From JBDNJM01 sp041687755 (GTDB taxonomy: Bacteria > Planctomycetota > UBA1135 > GCA-002686595): a DNA stretch of 64,000 nucleotides. Both the position numbers and the translations under genes were made by a program. The notes below the pieces were generated by a model. That model searched no databases and was not told the DNA's origin. It worked only from the letters and a program-made list of their open reading frames with translations. The stretch spans positions 1 through 64,000 of the forward strand of contig JBDNJM010000034.1 of the NCBI GenBank assembly GCA_041687755.1, given 5' to 3'. Position 1 is the stretch's first letter. Each line of letters starts with the position of its first letter. This document shows positions 50,977-61,200 of the stretch, piece by piece.

Positions 50977-51963
50977 TTAGACCTCGTCCGAGAAGCGTCG
51001 CTGGGCGAACACGAAGAAGATGTAGCCGGCGCAGTACACGACAACCGACCAGATGCCGAAAACCAACATCGAGGTCGCTGCAGGCGTCGGGAACGCGCTG
51101 GCCAATTCGTCGGTGCCCCCCATCAGCGCAAGGCGCCAGACGTTGACCATGTGGTAAGTCGGATTCAGCACGATCACGTGCAGCCAGTCCGTGATGGCCG
51201 GCACCATCCGCGGATCGGGCGCCCAGAACAGCGGGGTCACGAACATCCAGACGGTGAGGACGATCGTGATTACCTGCGCCGTATCCCGGAGAAAAACCTG
51301 CAGAGTTCCAAGGAACAACACCAGTCCGTAGGTGAACAAGAGCTGGGCGACAATGATCAGCGGAAGCCATAGCAGCGACCATGATGGCGCTGGCCAGACC
51401 GGCGTCAGAAACGCGGCCAGCAGAAACGCCACCACGCCGAACAGGAGATTGACCAGCCCGACGAGCGTCACGTTGAGCGCGAGCGTCTCGGTTGGGAAAG
51501 CCAGCTTCTTGATCAGGTTGCCGTTCTCCACAATCGTGCTAGTTCCCCGCCCCAGGGCCTCAGCGAAGCCCGACCAAACGACGATGCCTGTGAACATGTA
51601 CACGCCCATCGCCGCCTTCAAATGCTCCGGCAGCTCGCCGAACTTAAATTCCAGCAGCTCCGCGAAGATGAAGTAGTAGATCGCGAACATGAAGATCGGC
51701 GAGATCATCGGCCAAGCCCAGCCAAGGATCGTCCCCGTCAGCCGCACCTCAAGCTCGCGCCGAACCGAGGTCCAGACCATGTCCCAGTGCCGCACGATCA
51801 CCAGCGGCGACTTCACCAGCCGCCCCAGCACGTAGCCCCAGCCGGGCAGGCTGCCGTCCTTCCAGGGCGTGTTCGGATCGACCGGTCCAGGATCGATGGG
51901 GTCCGCCAGATCAATCGGGGCGGGCGGGGCCGCGGCAGCGGCTTCGGGGGGGACGGCGCTCAT
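50977..51963 (-). CDS. Wzm-type ABC exporter permease
   Basis: A 328-residue ABC-2-type permease with six predicted membrane segments. Typical stretches are RELEVRLTGTILGWAWPMISP (the amphipathic coupling part), GTSTIVENGNLIKKLAFPTE, and FLRDTAQVITIVLTVWMFVTPLFW. About 50 N-terminal residues are Pro/Ala/Asp-rich. With the ATPase it would move undecaprenyl-linked polysaccharide across the inner membrane. It is the first gene of the glycan run; the promoter should be in 51964-52216, where nothing else is seen. Confidence 0.9.
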   Translation of the reverse strand: MSAVPPEAAAAAPPAPIDLADPIDPGPVDPNTPWKDGSLPGWGYVLGRLVKSPLVIVRHWDMVWTSVRRELEVRLTGTILGWAWPMISPIFMFAIYYFIFAELLEFKFGELPEHLKAAMGVYMFTGIVVWSGFAEALGRGTSTIVENGNLIKKLAFPTETLALNVTLVGLVNLLFGVVAFLLAAFLTPVWPAPSWSLLWLPLIIVAQLLFTYGLVLFLGTLQVFLRDTAQVITIVLTVWMFVTPLFWAPDPRMVPAITDWLHVIVLNPTYHMVNVWRLALMGGTDELASAFPTPAATSMLVFGIWSVVVYCAGYIFFVFAQRRFSDEV

Positions 51964-52216
51964 CGGGAGGGGTCGGGCAGGGGGACGGGGTCGCAGCGTG
52001 GCGGGAACCCCTGGTTGCCCGGTGAATCCTACAGCGCGGAACAGCGCAAGGCGCTGTTAGCCCAAGGTCCTGCGCTGCTCTCCGCCCCGGCCTTGCACCC
52101 CGCGCCGCAGGCCGCGGGCTCGGCAGGCCGCTCGCGCCGCTTCAGATCCGCGGATCCGACTGGATGGATCTGCACCCAACCGTCGCCTGGTCGGGGGCCC
52201 GAGGGCCGTTCCGCCG

Positions 52217-52720
52217 CTAGGACTGGCCGCCGTCCAGATCCTCGAACTCCAGCTTGGCCCCGGCGGTGGACTTGATCCGCTGCATCAGGATCCGGGCCGC
52301 ATCCGAATCGTCCGGCGCCCACTCCCACTCGGCCAGCCGCGCGTCCAAGGGATCTGCGACCGCCATATTCACCTGCCGCGAGACGCGCACGCCTATGCCG
52401 TAGCGTCGCTCGCCCAGGGCCTCGAAGCGCACCTCGGCCCGCCGCCGGTAGCCGCGCCGGCTGAACGGGGCCAGATGGGTCTGCCAGCCGCTCTTCAGCT
52501 CGAGGCGCGAGGGGTCGGCCCCGGCGCCGATCTGGTAGTCCGCGGCGCTGAGGGCGATCGTCGCCAGCTCCCAAAGCAGCTGCCGGCTGATCGCATCCAT
52601 CTCGGACTCGATCCAGACGGGATCGGGCTCCTTCGGCGTCAAGCTGCAGGAGCTGAAGGTGGGCAGAGCGAGCGCCAGCAGGGCCAGCGCGAGGCGAACG
52701 GTCGGTCGTGAGGTTTGCAT
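52217..52720 (-). CDS. Small lipoprotein of unknown function
   Basis: A 167-residue protein with an N-terminal signal ending in TFSSC, a good lipobox. The mature protein looks alpha/beta and has no known motif; a few conserved-looking stretches include RLELKSGWQTHLAPFSRRGYRRRAEV and VSRQVN. It starts 7 bp after the der stop, so the two are probably co-transcribed. No function is assigned. Confidence 0.75.
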   Translation of the reverse strand: MQTSRPTVRLALALLALALPTFSSCSLTPKEPDPVWIESEMDAISRQLLWELATIALSAADYQIGAGADPSRLELKSGWQTHLAPFSRRGYRRRAEVRFEALGERRYGIGVRVSRQVNMAVADPLDARLAEWEWAPDDSDAARILMQRIKSTAGAKLEFEDLDGGQS

Positions 52721-52727
52721 AGGAGAC

Positions 52728-54089
52728 CTAGTACTGCTCTTGCTCGAGTTCTTCGGAAATCTTGTCGCGCAGCACGATGTGCACCGGGACTTCCTTGAAC
52801 GGCAGCTGCTCGCGGAGGCGGTTCTCCAGGTAGCGCAGGTAGGCCTTGCCGATCAGGCGCTTGTCGTTCACGAACACCACGAAGGTCGGAGGCCGCCGCT
52901 GGGCCTGGGTCGCGTAGTTGACGCGCACCCGGTGACCTTTCGAGGACGGTGAGCGGCCGCTGAGCGCCCGCTCGAGCACGCGGTTCAACTCGCCCGTGGA
53001 GACCCGGATCGCCGCCTGCTCGTGCAGCTCGAAGGCCAGGTCCAGGGTCTGCTCGACGTGCCAGTTGTCCTTCGCCGACAGCAGCGACACCGGCGCAAAG
53101 GAGATGCCGGGCAGCTCGCGCTGCAGGTACGCCTCCAGATCCTCGGCCTCCATCTTGCCGCGCGCCAGGTCCCACTTGTTCGCGCCCAAGATCACGGGCT
53201 TGTGATGGTCCACGACGTACCGCGCGAGGCGCTTCTCGAGGCCGGAAATCGGCTCGGTTGCGTCGAATAGCAGCAGCACGACGTCCGCGCGCCGGATGGC
53301 CCGGTGGCTACGGCTGTCGGAGTAAAACTCGATCGCGTCCTCGTGGCTCGACTTCTTGCGCACCCCGGCCGTGTCGATCGCGACCACCGTGCGCCCGTCG
53401 CGCTCGAACAGCACATCCACCGCGTCGCGCGTCGTGCCGGCGATCTCGGAGACGATCATGCGCTCCTCGCGCGCGAGCGCATTCACGAACGTAGACTTGC
53501 CCGCGTTGCGCCGCCCCACGACGGCCAGCTTGAGGCTGGGCGTGTCGATCACATCGCCCTTCTCCTTCGGCGGCAGCAGCTCGTTGAGTCGATCCACCAG
53601 GTCGGCAATCCCGTCGCCGTTCTGGGCGCTGATCGCCAGCGGCTCGCTCGGGATGCCCAGCGCGCGGAACGCGTCGATCTCCCAGCTGAATTTGTCCGCG
53701 TCCACCTTGTTGACCACGAGCTGCACGGGCTTCTTGAAGCCCCGCAGGCGCTCGGCGACCTCGCGGTCGAGCGGCGTAACGCCCGCGCGCGCGTCGACGA
53801 CGAACAACACGAGGTCGGCGGAGATCACGGCGGCGCGCACCTGCTCCTCGACGTGGGGCCCTAGGTCGTCGCGGTCGACGATGCCGATGCCGCCGGTGTC
53901 GAGCACCTCGACGGCGCGCTCTTCGCCGTCCATCGGCAGGCGCAGGCGCACGCCGACCCGGTCGCGGGTCACGCCCTCGGTGGGCTCGACGATGGAGACG
54001 CGGCTGCCGGCGAGCCGGTTCAGAAGCGTGGACTTGCCCACGTTCGGCCGACCGACGATGGCAATACGGGGGAGGCGGATGATGGCCAC
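52728..54089 (-). CDS. der: Ribosome-assembly GTPase Der (EngA)
   Basis: 453 residues from GTG 54089; the frame is open to a TTG at 54173. Two GTPase domains are followed by a KH-like C-terminal domain, the arrangement unique to Der. First domain: GRPNVGKSTLLN, DTGG, NKVD. Second: GRRNAGKSTFVN, DTAG, NKWD. The C-terminal part includes RRPPTFVVFVNDKRL and YLRYLENRLRE. It acts in 50S subunit maturation. The second P-loop, GRRNAGKS, has Arg/Ala where most have PNVGKS. Confidence 0.95.
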   Translation of the reverse strand: MAIIRLPRIAIVGRPNVGKSTLLNRLAGSRVSIVEPTEGVTRDRVGVRLRLPMDGEERAVEVLDTGGIGIVDRDDLGPHVEEQVRAAVISADLVLFVVDARAGVTPLDREVAERLRGFKKPVQLVVNKVDADKFSWEIDAFRALGIPSEPLAISAQNGDGIADLVDRLNELLPPKEKGDVIDTPSLKLAVVGRRNAGKSTFVNALAREERMIVSEIAGTTRDAVDVLFERDGRTVVAIDTAGVRKKSSHEDAIEFYSDSRSHRAIRRADVVLLLFDATEPISGLEKRLARYVVDHHKPVILGANKWDLARGKMEAEDLEAYLQRELPGISFAPVSLLSAKDNWHVEQTLDLAFELHEQAAIRVSTGELNRVLERALSGRSPSSKGHRVRVNYATQAQRRPPTFVVFVNDKRLIGKAYLRYLENRLREQLPFKEVPVHIVLRDKISEELEQEQY

Positions 54090-54239
54090 GGAGGGTCCCG
54101 GGAACGATGCTGCTTGAGATTCGGACCGGGCCCCATGGGGGGTGGCGGCGCCTCGGGGGCAGGCGAGGTTCAACTCGCCTCCGACTAAGCGGGCGAGGTT
54201 ACCAGGCGGCCGGGGCGGGGGGGCGGTTCGGGGCCGCGA

Positions 54240-55211
54240 TTACGGCAGGCCCAGCAGCGGATGCAGCTGGGGCAGCACGCGCACCGACAGGCCCAGCTCC
54301 AGCGCCAGCTCGCGCGCCTCGTCCACCATGCGGCTCTCAGGCCCCGCGACCTGCCCCACCGCCGTCGCCGGCTGCAGCACCACGGTCAGCTCCGGCGCGA
54401 GCTCCGCCACGTCCTCTAGGGCGTCGGCGACCTCGTGCAGCGCCGTCGTCGCCGTCAGCACCAGCTTGCCCGCCGCATCGCGCTCGGGTCCCGCCAGCAG
54501 CTGCAGGCAGGCGCGCCGCGCCCGCGCCCAGTCCTCCGGGCCCGCAGGCGGGGCCTCGCCCGAGCGCGCCGTGCCGGGAATCGCCGCGGGCAGCGGCCAA
54601 GCCCCCGAATCGGCAGCCTCGAACGGCCGCGGGCTGCGCATGTCGCCGGGCAGCTTGAGGTCGAGGCTGACGTGATCCACCACGCCCAGGACCCGGGCGA
54701 GGGCTCCAGGAAATCCGCCCGAGGTCTCCAGGTGCAGCCTGCGCCCCCCGAGCAGCGGCGCCAGGCCCAGCCCGAACTCCACCCATTCGAGCGGTTCGCC
54801 GCCGGTCCAGGAGACCGTGCGCGGCGCGCCGCGGGCTCCGTCCAGATCCCCCGCCGCCTCGGCCTCGACCGCGGCGATGCGCAGGGCAGCCTGGAACGGC
54901 GTGAGCCACTCGGAGTCTTCCCCGCGGCTCTTGGCCCCGCCGGGGCCGAGCGCCCACGAGTGCGGCGTGTCGCAGTAGCTGCAGCGCAGCGCGCAACCGC
55001 GCGTCCGCAGGAACACCTGCGGCTCGCCCACGTACGGTCCTTCGCCCTGGATCGACGCGAAGACCTCCAGCACGGGGGCCGCCGCGTTCGCGGCGCCCAC
55101 ACCGAATTCGGCGGGCCGGGGCAGGGCGAGACCTGCGCTCGGCATGCCCTCGCCGTCCGCGGAGCCGGAACCGTTCGCGCCCGGGTCCGCGCCCGAGCGC
55201 TGTCGGCTCAC
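54240..55211 (-). CDS. queE: 7-carboxy-7-deazaguanine synthase, extended
   Basis: 323 residues from GTG 55211, overlapping the small basic protein stop (GTGA). A radical-SAM enzyme of queuosine synthesis: FASIQGEGPYVGEPQVFLRTRGC leads into the cluster motif CALRCSYCDTPHSW, then TGGEPLEW and HLETSGG. QueE proteins are usually 200-250 residues. The excess is a 45-residue Gly/Ala/Ser N-terminus and insertions after the cluster and in the second half. The gene stands without queC or queD, so the rest of the pathway would be elsewhere. Confidence 0.88.
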   Translation of the reverse strand: MSRQRSGADPGANGSGSADGEGMPSAGLALPRPAEFGVGAANAAAPVLEVFASIQGEGPYVGEPQVFLRTRGCALRCSYCDTPHSWALGPGGAKSRGEDSEWLTPFQAALRIAAVEAEAAGDLDGARGAPRTVSWTGGEPLEWVEFGLGLAPLLGGRRLHLETSGGFPGALARVLGVVDHVSLDLKLPGDMRSPRPFEAADSGAWPLPAAIPGTARSGEAPPAGPEDWARARRACLQLLAGPERDAAGKLVLTATTALHEVADALEDVAELAPELTVVLQPATAVGQVAGPESRMVDEARELALELGLSVRVLPQLHPLLGLP

Positions 55212-55444
55212 TTGTCCTGCTTGTCGTCTGTGCCCTCGGCCTCATCGGCCGCGGCGAGCTCCTTGGTCTTCTTGCCGGACGCGACCTTGAACTTGGTGCG
55301 CATCTTCGGGAGGCCGTAGGGCGAGCCCCCGTCGGCCTCGAGCTTGCCCTCCTTGATCATGCGCTGCACGCGCTCGAAACGGGTCAGGACCGAGCGCTCA
55401 CCCTGGAGGGTGTCGACGCCACGCAAACTTCTGTGGATGCTCAT
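55208..55444 (-). CDS. Small basic protein of the PVC type, with an acidic tail
   Basis: A 78-residue protein opening MSIHRSLRGVDTLQGERSVL and continuing TRFERVQRMIKEGK and GLPKMRTKFKV. This pattern (MSIxxSL...RxVLTRxERI...GLPK) matches the short basic protein family conserved in Planctomycetes, Verrucomicrobia and Chlamydiae; its job is unknown and it is often suspected to associate with the ribosome. About 20 acidic/Lys-rich residues are appended here. Start ATG 55444 lacks a clear ribosome-binding site. It is translationally coupled to queE. Confidence 0.85.
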   Translation of the reverse strand: MSIHRSLRGVDTLQGERSVLTRFERVQRMIKEGKLEADGGSPYGLPKMRTKFKVASGKKTKELAAADEAEGTDDKQDK

Positions 55445-55545
55445 TAAATTGGTCGGTTCAGAGGGCCCGGTTCGGGCCGTTCAGTAAGGGGGTGCCACAA
55501 GCCTTCTGGCTCGTGGTGAGAGATTGGGGAGCGAAGCCGCTCGGA

Positions 55546-56274
55546 TCAGCGTCCGATCAGCTTGTCGATGTTGATGATGAACGCGTCGACGAAGGTGCCT
55601 GACGTCTGGGCCGCCGTCGGCATCTGCTGCACGAACATCAGGAGTTCCTCCAGCTCGACCTGGGTGCGGCCGACGCCGACGAGGACGACGTAGTGGTCGC
55701 CGACCTCTTGGGGCGGCGCGACGGGCAGTTCGTTCTGCTCCATCCAGCTGACCAGGTCCTTCGCCCAGCCGAGCCCGCGCTCCGTTCGGCCGTAGGTGGC
55801 AACCTGGATGGTATAGCGATTGTTCGGGTCGGCGAGCGCGCGCGCGACCTGCGTCAATATGTCGGGCGCGTCGGCGCCCTCCGCGGAGAGCAGCGGCACC
55901 TCCAGGTCGTCCGAGAGCGGTTCGGCTGTGGCGGGTGCGGCGCCGCTCAGGATCTCAGAGCCGGGCTCGGCGCTAACCGCAGGCTCGCTCCGGGACCCGA
56001 ACAGCGTGCCCAGCGCGAAAGCGACCACCATGGCCGCCAGCACGATCGGCTGACGGAAGGCGTCGGCGCGACCGCGCACGTACGGGCGATCCAGAGCGGA
56101 GGCCCCGTGGGACGCCCTCCCGCGCGGCTCGGGCAGGGCGGGCGCCGGCAGGGCGGGCGCCGGCAGGGCGGGCGCGGGTTCCGGGTCGGCATGCACCTCC
56201 GACTCGCGCTCCAACGTCGCGCGCTGCCGTTCAGCGGCCTCCTGGAAGGCTTCGTGCAGGTTCTTTTTGCCCAT
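55546..56274 (-). CDS. Bitopic membrane protein with a SPOR-like C-terminal domain
   Basis: 242 residues. A charged cytoplasmic N-terminus with a Pro/Ala repeat (about 30-50), one membrane helix (about 78-94, IVLAAMVVAFALGTLFG), a linker, then a C-terminal domain (about 150-240) with YTIQVATYGRTERGLGWAKDLVSWM and HYVVLVGVGRTQVELEELL. The YTIQVATY start and the final VGVGR-type strand are like SPOR domains, which bind denuded peptidoglycan. The family call is moderate. It is 100 bp upstream of the small basic protein gene. Confidence 0.65.
   Translation of the reverse strand: MGKKNLHEAFQEAAERQRATLERESEVHADPEPAPALPAPALPAPALPEPRGRASHGASALDRPYVRGRADAFRQPIVLAAMVVAFALGTLFGSRSEPAVSAEPGSEILSGAAPATAEPLSDDLEVPLLSAEGADAPDILTQVARALADPNNRYTIQVATYGRTERGLGWAKDLVSWMEQNELPVAPPQEVGDHYVVLVGVGRTQVELEELLMFVQQMPTAAQTSGTFVDAFIINIDKLIGR
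56132..56175. repeat. 15-bp in-frame tandem repeat in the SPOR-like gene
   Basis: Three units of 15, 15 and 14 bp (56132-56146, 56147-56161, 56162-56175; last base varies) encode a repeated Pro-Ala-Leu-Pro-Ala in the cytoplasmic linker. Confidence 0.8.
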
Positions 56275-56794
56275 GACTCGGCCGGACGGACCCTGAGGGA
56301 CTGCCGACGAACCGGAGAAGGTACCGGCGAGCCGAGCCGCGGGTCAACTGCCCAGAGCCCTCTCCGAGGCGTCCGAGGCCGCGCGCCGGGCCCCCGCCGC
56401 GCCAGCCCCCTCGGCCTCCCGGCGCGGGAGCCTCCCACGAAGGCCTTTGCCTGCGCCCCCCCATCCCCAACCGGAACGGCCCAGGGCCAGCCCGGCCTGC
56501 GCAGAGTTTCGCACGGTAAGGCCTCCCGAACCCACCGCCAGCGGCGCGGAGCAGACGCCCCCAGCCAGTCTCCCACCCACCCCAGCCGGCTCAGGCGCTG
56601 CGTCGCAGCGAGTTCCGCGGGGCGACCTCCAGCTGCCAGGCCGTCTCTGACAGCATCGCCACCTCTGCCATCTCTTGGTCAAGCTGCCCGCCCCAGCCCG
56701 CAGGCTCGAACGGGCTCTCACAAAGGCCCGCCAGGCCTCGGGACGCCTACAAGCCCTCCAGAGAACGGGCGGGTGCGGAGGGCAGCCGCGCTCG
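56275..56794. other. 520-bp region without a recognisable gene
   Basis: GC-rich sequence between the SPOR-like gene and the HDOD gene. No RNA gene, coding frame with normal features, or clear hairpin was recognised. It must hold the promoter of the minus-strand SPOR-like gene. Confidence 0.6.
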
Positions 56795-57625
56795 CTACGT
56801 CGCCGAGCTTTCCGTGACCCCGTCGAGCGATTTCAGTGCGTCGAGCAGCTTGCCGCCGTCCAGCCCGAGCCGCATCAGCGTCCCCATCCGGCAGTCCCGG
56901 GCGATCCGCGAGGCTCCGCGCTTGTCCGCGTGCATGCGCGTGATGATCCCGCTCAGATGCACGAGGTCACAGATCGGCAGCTCGACCTCGTCGGGCTCCG
57001 CCTGTGCTGCGAGCGCATTGCAGATGTCCTCCGGGAAGCCCCAGCTCGCCGCGAGCACGGCCGCCGCCATCCCGTTCTCCATGCCCAGCACACGTTCCTC
57101 GGCCCGCTCCTGGGTGAGCTGCTCCATCGAGCGGATCGACTTGATCTCCACGACCTGCAGCGGATCGATCAGTTCGTTGAGCGCCAGCTTGCCGATGTCT
57201 TGAAGCAGAGCGGCGGTCACGGCACCCCCGTCCACCTCCACTTCGGTGAGCTTGCGCAGCTCGTCCGCCGCCTTCGCCGCGGTCACCGAGAAGCCCCAGA
57301 GGTCTCCCTCCGCCAACCCATAGGCGCGCAGCGGCCGATCGATCTGCCCGCGCAGCGCCGTCGCGACCATCAGCGCCAGGCTCTGATCCGTCCCCAGCCG
57401 CATCACCGCCATCGAGACGTCGCGGACGGGCACGACGGTCGCATGGACGGCCGCATTGGCCCGCCGCAGGAGCGTCGCAGCGAGCGCCGGATCCCCGAGC
57501 CCTGTCGCGACCAGTTCCTCCGGCCCGAGCTCGGCCTGCTCCAACAGCTCGATGAGCCGCGGCAACGATTGCGGCATCGTCCCGAGCGTCTCAGCGGCAT
57601 TCAGTACTTGTTCAACAGTGATCAC
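56795..57625 (-). CDS. HDOD-domain regulatory protein
   Basis: 276 residues from GTG 57625, with GGGGGAG about 10 bases upstream. The HDOD domain covers roughly residues 15-225: PQSLPRLIELLEQAELGPEELVATGLGDPALAATLLRRAN at the start, then a helical core with AALLQDIGKLALNEL in place of the HD pair. HDOD proteins lack the HD metal site and serve as regulatory scaffolds in signalling and motility. It has no attached receiver or GGDEF domain. It is the only gene between two large noncoding stretches. Confidence 0.82.
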   Translation of the reverse strand: MITVEQVLNAAETLGTMPQSLPRLIELLEQAELGPEELVATGLGDPALAATLLRRANAAVHATVVPVRDVSMAVMRLGTDQSLALMVATALRGQIDRPLRAYGLAEGDLWGFSVTAAKAADELRKLTEVEVDGGAVTAALLQDIGKLALNELIDPLQVVEIKSIRSMEQLTQERAEERVLGMENGMAAAVLAASWGFPEDICNALAAQAEPDEVELPICDLVHLSGIITRMHADKRGASRIARDCRMGTLMRLGLDGGKLLDALKSLDGVTESSAT

Positions 57626-58278
57626 TACAGGGCTGCTCCCCCCTGGAGCATGGATCGCTTGGCTGGTCCCTCGGCCAAGCCCTGAGTCCGGTCGTGAAGA
57701 CCAGCGCGGGTCGAGAGTCAACGGGCTTCGGCGACGGACCGCCGAGTGAAGATGGGGAATCAGCCAGCGCTCCCAGCCCCTTCATCGGCCCACCAGGCCC
57801 CCCCCGCAAGCCCCGACAGCCATGCCAAGGGGGGCCCCCCGTACCGCAATTGGGTCAGCCAAGGGGCATCCCGCAGCGATGGGGTCTAAGCGATGGGGTC
57901 TGACCGGAATCCGCCAAACCAGCTCCAAAAACCGAACCCCTGACCCCCAGGCCTGACCTCGTCGGCCCCATTTCGCCCGCGGGGGGGCCCGCGCGGGCGA
58001 GTTGCTGACCGGGTGCCAGCTCCACTGCCGCGTCGCCCCCACCGCCAAGCTTCTCGTGGGTCAATCGGACCGGACGGGACCCCGATAGCTGCCTCCCAGG
58101 GCTCGAAAACGCTGCTCCCGAACGACCTGCTGGCGGATTCCGGTCAGACCCCACTGGAGAGACCCCAGTGTAGGGCGAGCGCGAAACGGAGCCCTGGGCG
58201 CACCCCTGAGCGGGTTAGGGCCAGGGCTCCGAGCGGGGGGCGGGACGATTTGCGCGGACCTTCGGGGGGCGGGGCCGG
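57626..58278. other. Noncoding region of 653 bp with repeats
   Basis: No supported gene. It holds a 14-bp tandem pair (57876-57903, differing by one base) and a 258-bp structure bounded by 22-bp perfect inverted repeats. The flanks and interior are GC-rich with no open coding frame of normal character. Confidence 0.7.
57895..58152. repeat. 258-bp structure bounded by perfect 22-bp inverted repeats
   Basis: The 22-bp arm at 57895-57916 (GGGGTCTGACC...) is the exact reverse complement of 58131-58152. Outside each arm, an AGACCCCA motif recurs at the same spacing (6 bases from the arm end), so the symmetry extends past the perfect part. A third, single copy with one mismatch is at 14394. The 214-bp interior encodes no transposase. 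It could be a REP-like pair or a MITE-type miniature element. Confidence 0.8.
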
Positions 58279-61200
58279 CTACTGCGCTAGGCGTGCGTTG
58301 AGCGCGGTGAGGGCGGACTTCGCAGCCTCGCGGATCAGATTCTCTGGAGCCTGGGTCAGCTCGATCAACAGCAGCAGATCGCTCACCGTCCCGACCGACC
58401 CGAGCGACTGGATCGCTTGCTCGCGGCCCGCGCGGTCCGAGGCGATCCAGTCGAGCAGCTGCAGGCGCACCGCGGCCGTCTCGTCGACGGCGGGCTCGGC
58501 TCCGACACCGTCGCGAAGATCGAGGTCACTGATCCGTTCGCGGATCTCGGTCCGCACGTCCGGCGCGACGCCTGGCAGGACGTCGAGCAGCAGCTCGCGG
58601 GTGTCCTTCGATCCAGACATCACCACCAGGCGAACAGCTTCCGCCTGAACGAACGGATGGCAGTCCTGATCGCGCAGCAATCGCATCGCCAGTCCAGAAT
58701 CCGTGCCAACCGCCGGGTCTACGGCGGCGAGCTTCACGAGCGTTTGGTGAGGAATTGCGCGGTAGGTCCGCTCCCGCACATCGGACAGGAGTCGCTGCGC
58801 GTCATCTCCCCCGAGGAGAACCTCGACCACGCCCAGGAACAGGCTCTGGCCCCCGGTCCCGACCGGCGGCAGGGTCCGCTCAGGATCGACCAACACCGAG
58901 TAAGCAGAGCGAGCGAGCTCCTCCGCATTCGGCAGCCCAGGGTTGAACCAGGCGACGGCGCTCGCGCGCACCTCGGGATGAACGTCTTCGCTGGAGAGGA
59001 TGCTGCGAAGCAAGTCCGACGCACTCTCGGTCATGGGCAGGGGGCTGCCGAACCAGAGCGAGGGGTAATCCACGTTCGGTCTCGAGGCCAGCGCCTCCAG
59101 CCGTCCTAGATCGAGTCCGGGGGCCTCGAGGAGGCGCAGCACCGCCTCGCGGGACTCGGACAGGTCAAACGGCTCGAGGAATCGCACCCAATCGAACCCG
59201 TCCTCCACGCCGAGCTGCCCCCCCAGGATCTGCTCAGCAATCAACGCAGCCCGCTCCCCCGCCCACTCGCGCGGGAGGATCGTGATGCCTCGACTCGCAG
59301 CCTTGGATGCAGCCCACCAACCGGGCTCGAGCACGGCATCGGCCGCCTGAATAAGCTCCACCAGACGACCACGCCCCATCGCCACCGACAATAGCTCCTC
59401 CTCCAGCTGGATGAGCCCATGGCGGCCAGCCATGCTCAGCAGTTCGACCTCCATGTCGAGTTCGGCCGCAATCTCCGAGTAGAACCGCCTCCATTCCCCG
59501 TCGAGAGCGAGCACCTGCGGAGAAGCGACTAGGACCGAGGCAACGTGGGTGGCGACCTCGGCACCTAGGCGATGCCCGCTGCTCAGCAAGTAGAAGAGCC
59601 GCTCTTGTGCCAACCGATCCAGCGGGGCGCTCAACTCGAGAAGTCCACGCTCGTTCCAGCCCCCCCCCCGGTCGAAACAATTGAGCCAAGCCAGCTGCAG
59701 GATGTCACGTATTTCGCTCTCGGCGGGCAGCAAACGAACGAGGCCGACGAACTCCTCCCTGGCGAACCGAATTTCGCGCGCCGTCTTCAATCGAATGCGC
59801 TCGTCCTCGTCCTGCAGCCCGAGCTGTATGAGCGGCTCGAACGCTCCCGGGAGCGCACAGGGAACCACGCCGATCAGGGCCAGACGTAGCTCCGTCGAGG
59901 ACGCCCTAAACAGGTCCAAGACTATGGGCAGGTCTTCCTCCACGAAGTACGGGTGCGGAGGCCGCGTCCAGCTCGAATCGCTGACCCAACGCGGCTGAAG
60001 CCGCCCCAGGGACTCTTCGGTACGGCCCAACCGGTGCTCGCCCGAGTCTTCAGAATACGCTTCCAGAAGAAGTTCCTCGCGACGAGCCGGGTCCGCGATC
60101 TCCGCGATGTCTCGCCAGGCACCCGCATGGGCCACGGCCAGCTCTGATCGCTTGCGCACATCGGGGTCGGGGTGCCGCATTGCATCCCGCAGCACGGGGA
60201 GCATCGATCGCAGACTCCGCCGAGGCGGGTCAATCACCCCCAAGAGCGAAAGCGCCGCCTCCCCGCGCAGCTCCCCGAGACAAGCGCCCAGCGCGGCGGC
60301 TACGGGCTCCGGGACCCCGTCCAGCTCCAGCAGCGTCTCCAACTCCGTGGCGAGCGATCCGTGTGTGCGCGCATCCCGCAGCAGGGCGCTGAGCGCAGCG
60401 ATCCGCTGGGGCGCGCGGGAGTGGAGCGTCGGGGAGGTGATCGAGCTGCGCAGCCACAGGCTCGCGCTGTCGATCGGCACCCCCTGCGAAGCCCGCAAGT
60501 AGGCCCCCACCGCCCCCTGCCGCCACTCCGCATCCCGCTGCTGAGCCAGCGCGGCGATCAACTCGTACGCCGCGCTCGGCTCGAGCCGCGCCAACTCCAG
60601 CATCGGGTTCAGGCGCAGCTGCGGATCCAGAAAGAACGCTGCCATGCCCTGCTCACCGGCGATCGCATAGAACGCCAGGGCCGGCACCGCGACGCTCCCC
60701 AACAGTTGTAGGTGCTCCGCACCGCCGTCGTGCAGTTCGCGTCCCACGCGCTCCGCGATCGCGGCACTCGGGAGGCCGAAGCGCTCCTCCAGAAGCACCT
60801 TCGACTCCGCGTCCAACACGTCCGAGAGCCAGACCCCATCCGCTGTCCCGGCTGCGCCAACTGCGGCCGACGTCGGCGGCTCGGGCTCAAGCCGATCCGC
60901 GATCTGCGTCCACTCGTCCAGCACCAACAAAAACGCGGCTCGCAACCGAGCCGAATCGACGGCCTGTCCATACATCGGTCCGCGCTGGTGTCCGTGAACT
61001 CGCCCCGCATCCAAGACCTCTTCGCGGCTTGGGTAGGGTTCCACCAATGCCGCACGAGCGACCTCGGCACCGCGACTCAGCAGCAACAACTCGGCCCGGG
61101 CCATCGCCACCCGCAGAGCAAGCTCCTCGTGAGACTCCTGCGATCCGAGCAGGGCTCGCAAGAGTTCAAGCCGGTCTTCCGCACCCGGCACGTCCCCGAC

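Noticed and set aside
56275..56794. Coding frames in the 520-bp gap
   Set aside because: All are Arg/Ala/Pro-rich shadows without ribosome sites or recognisable motifs.
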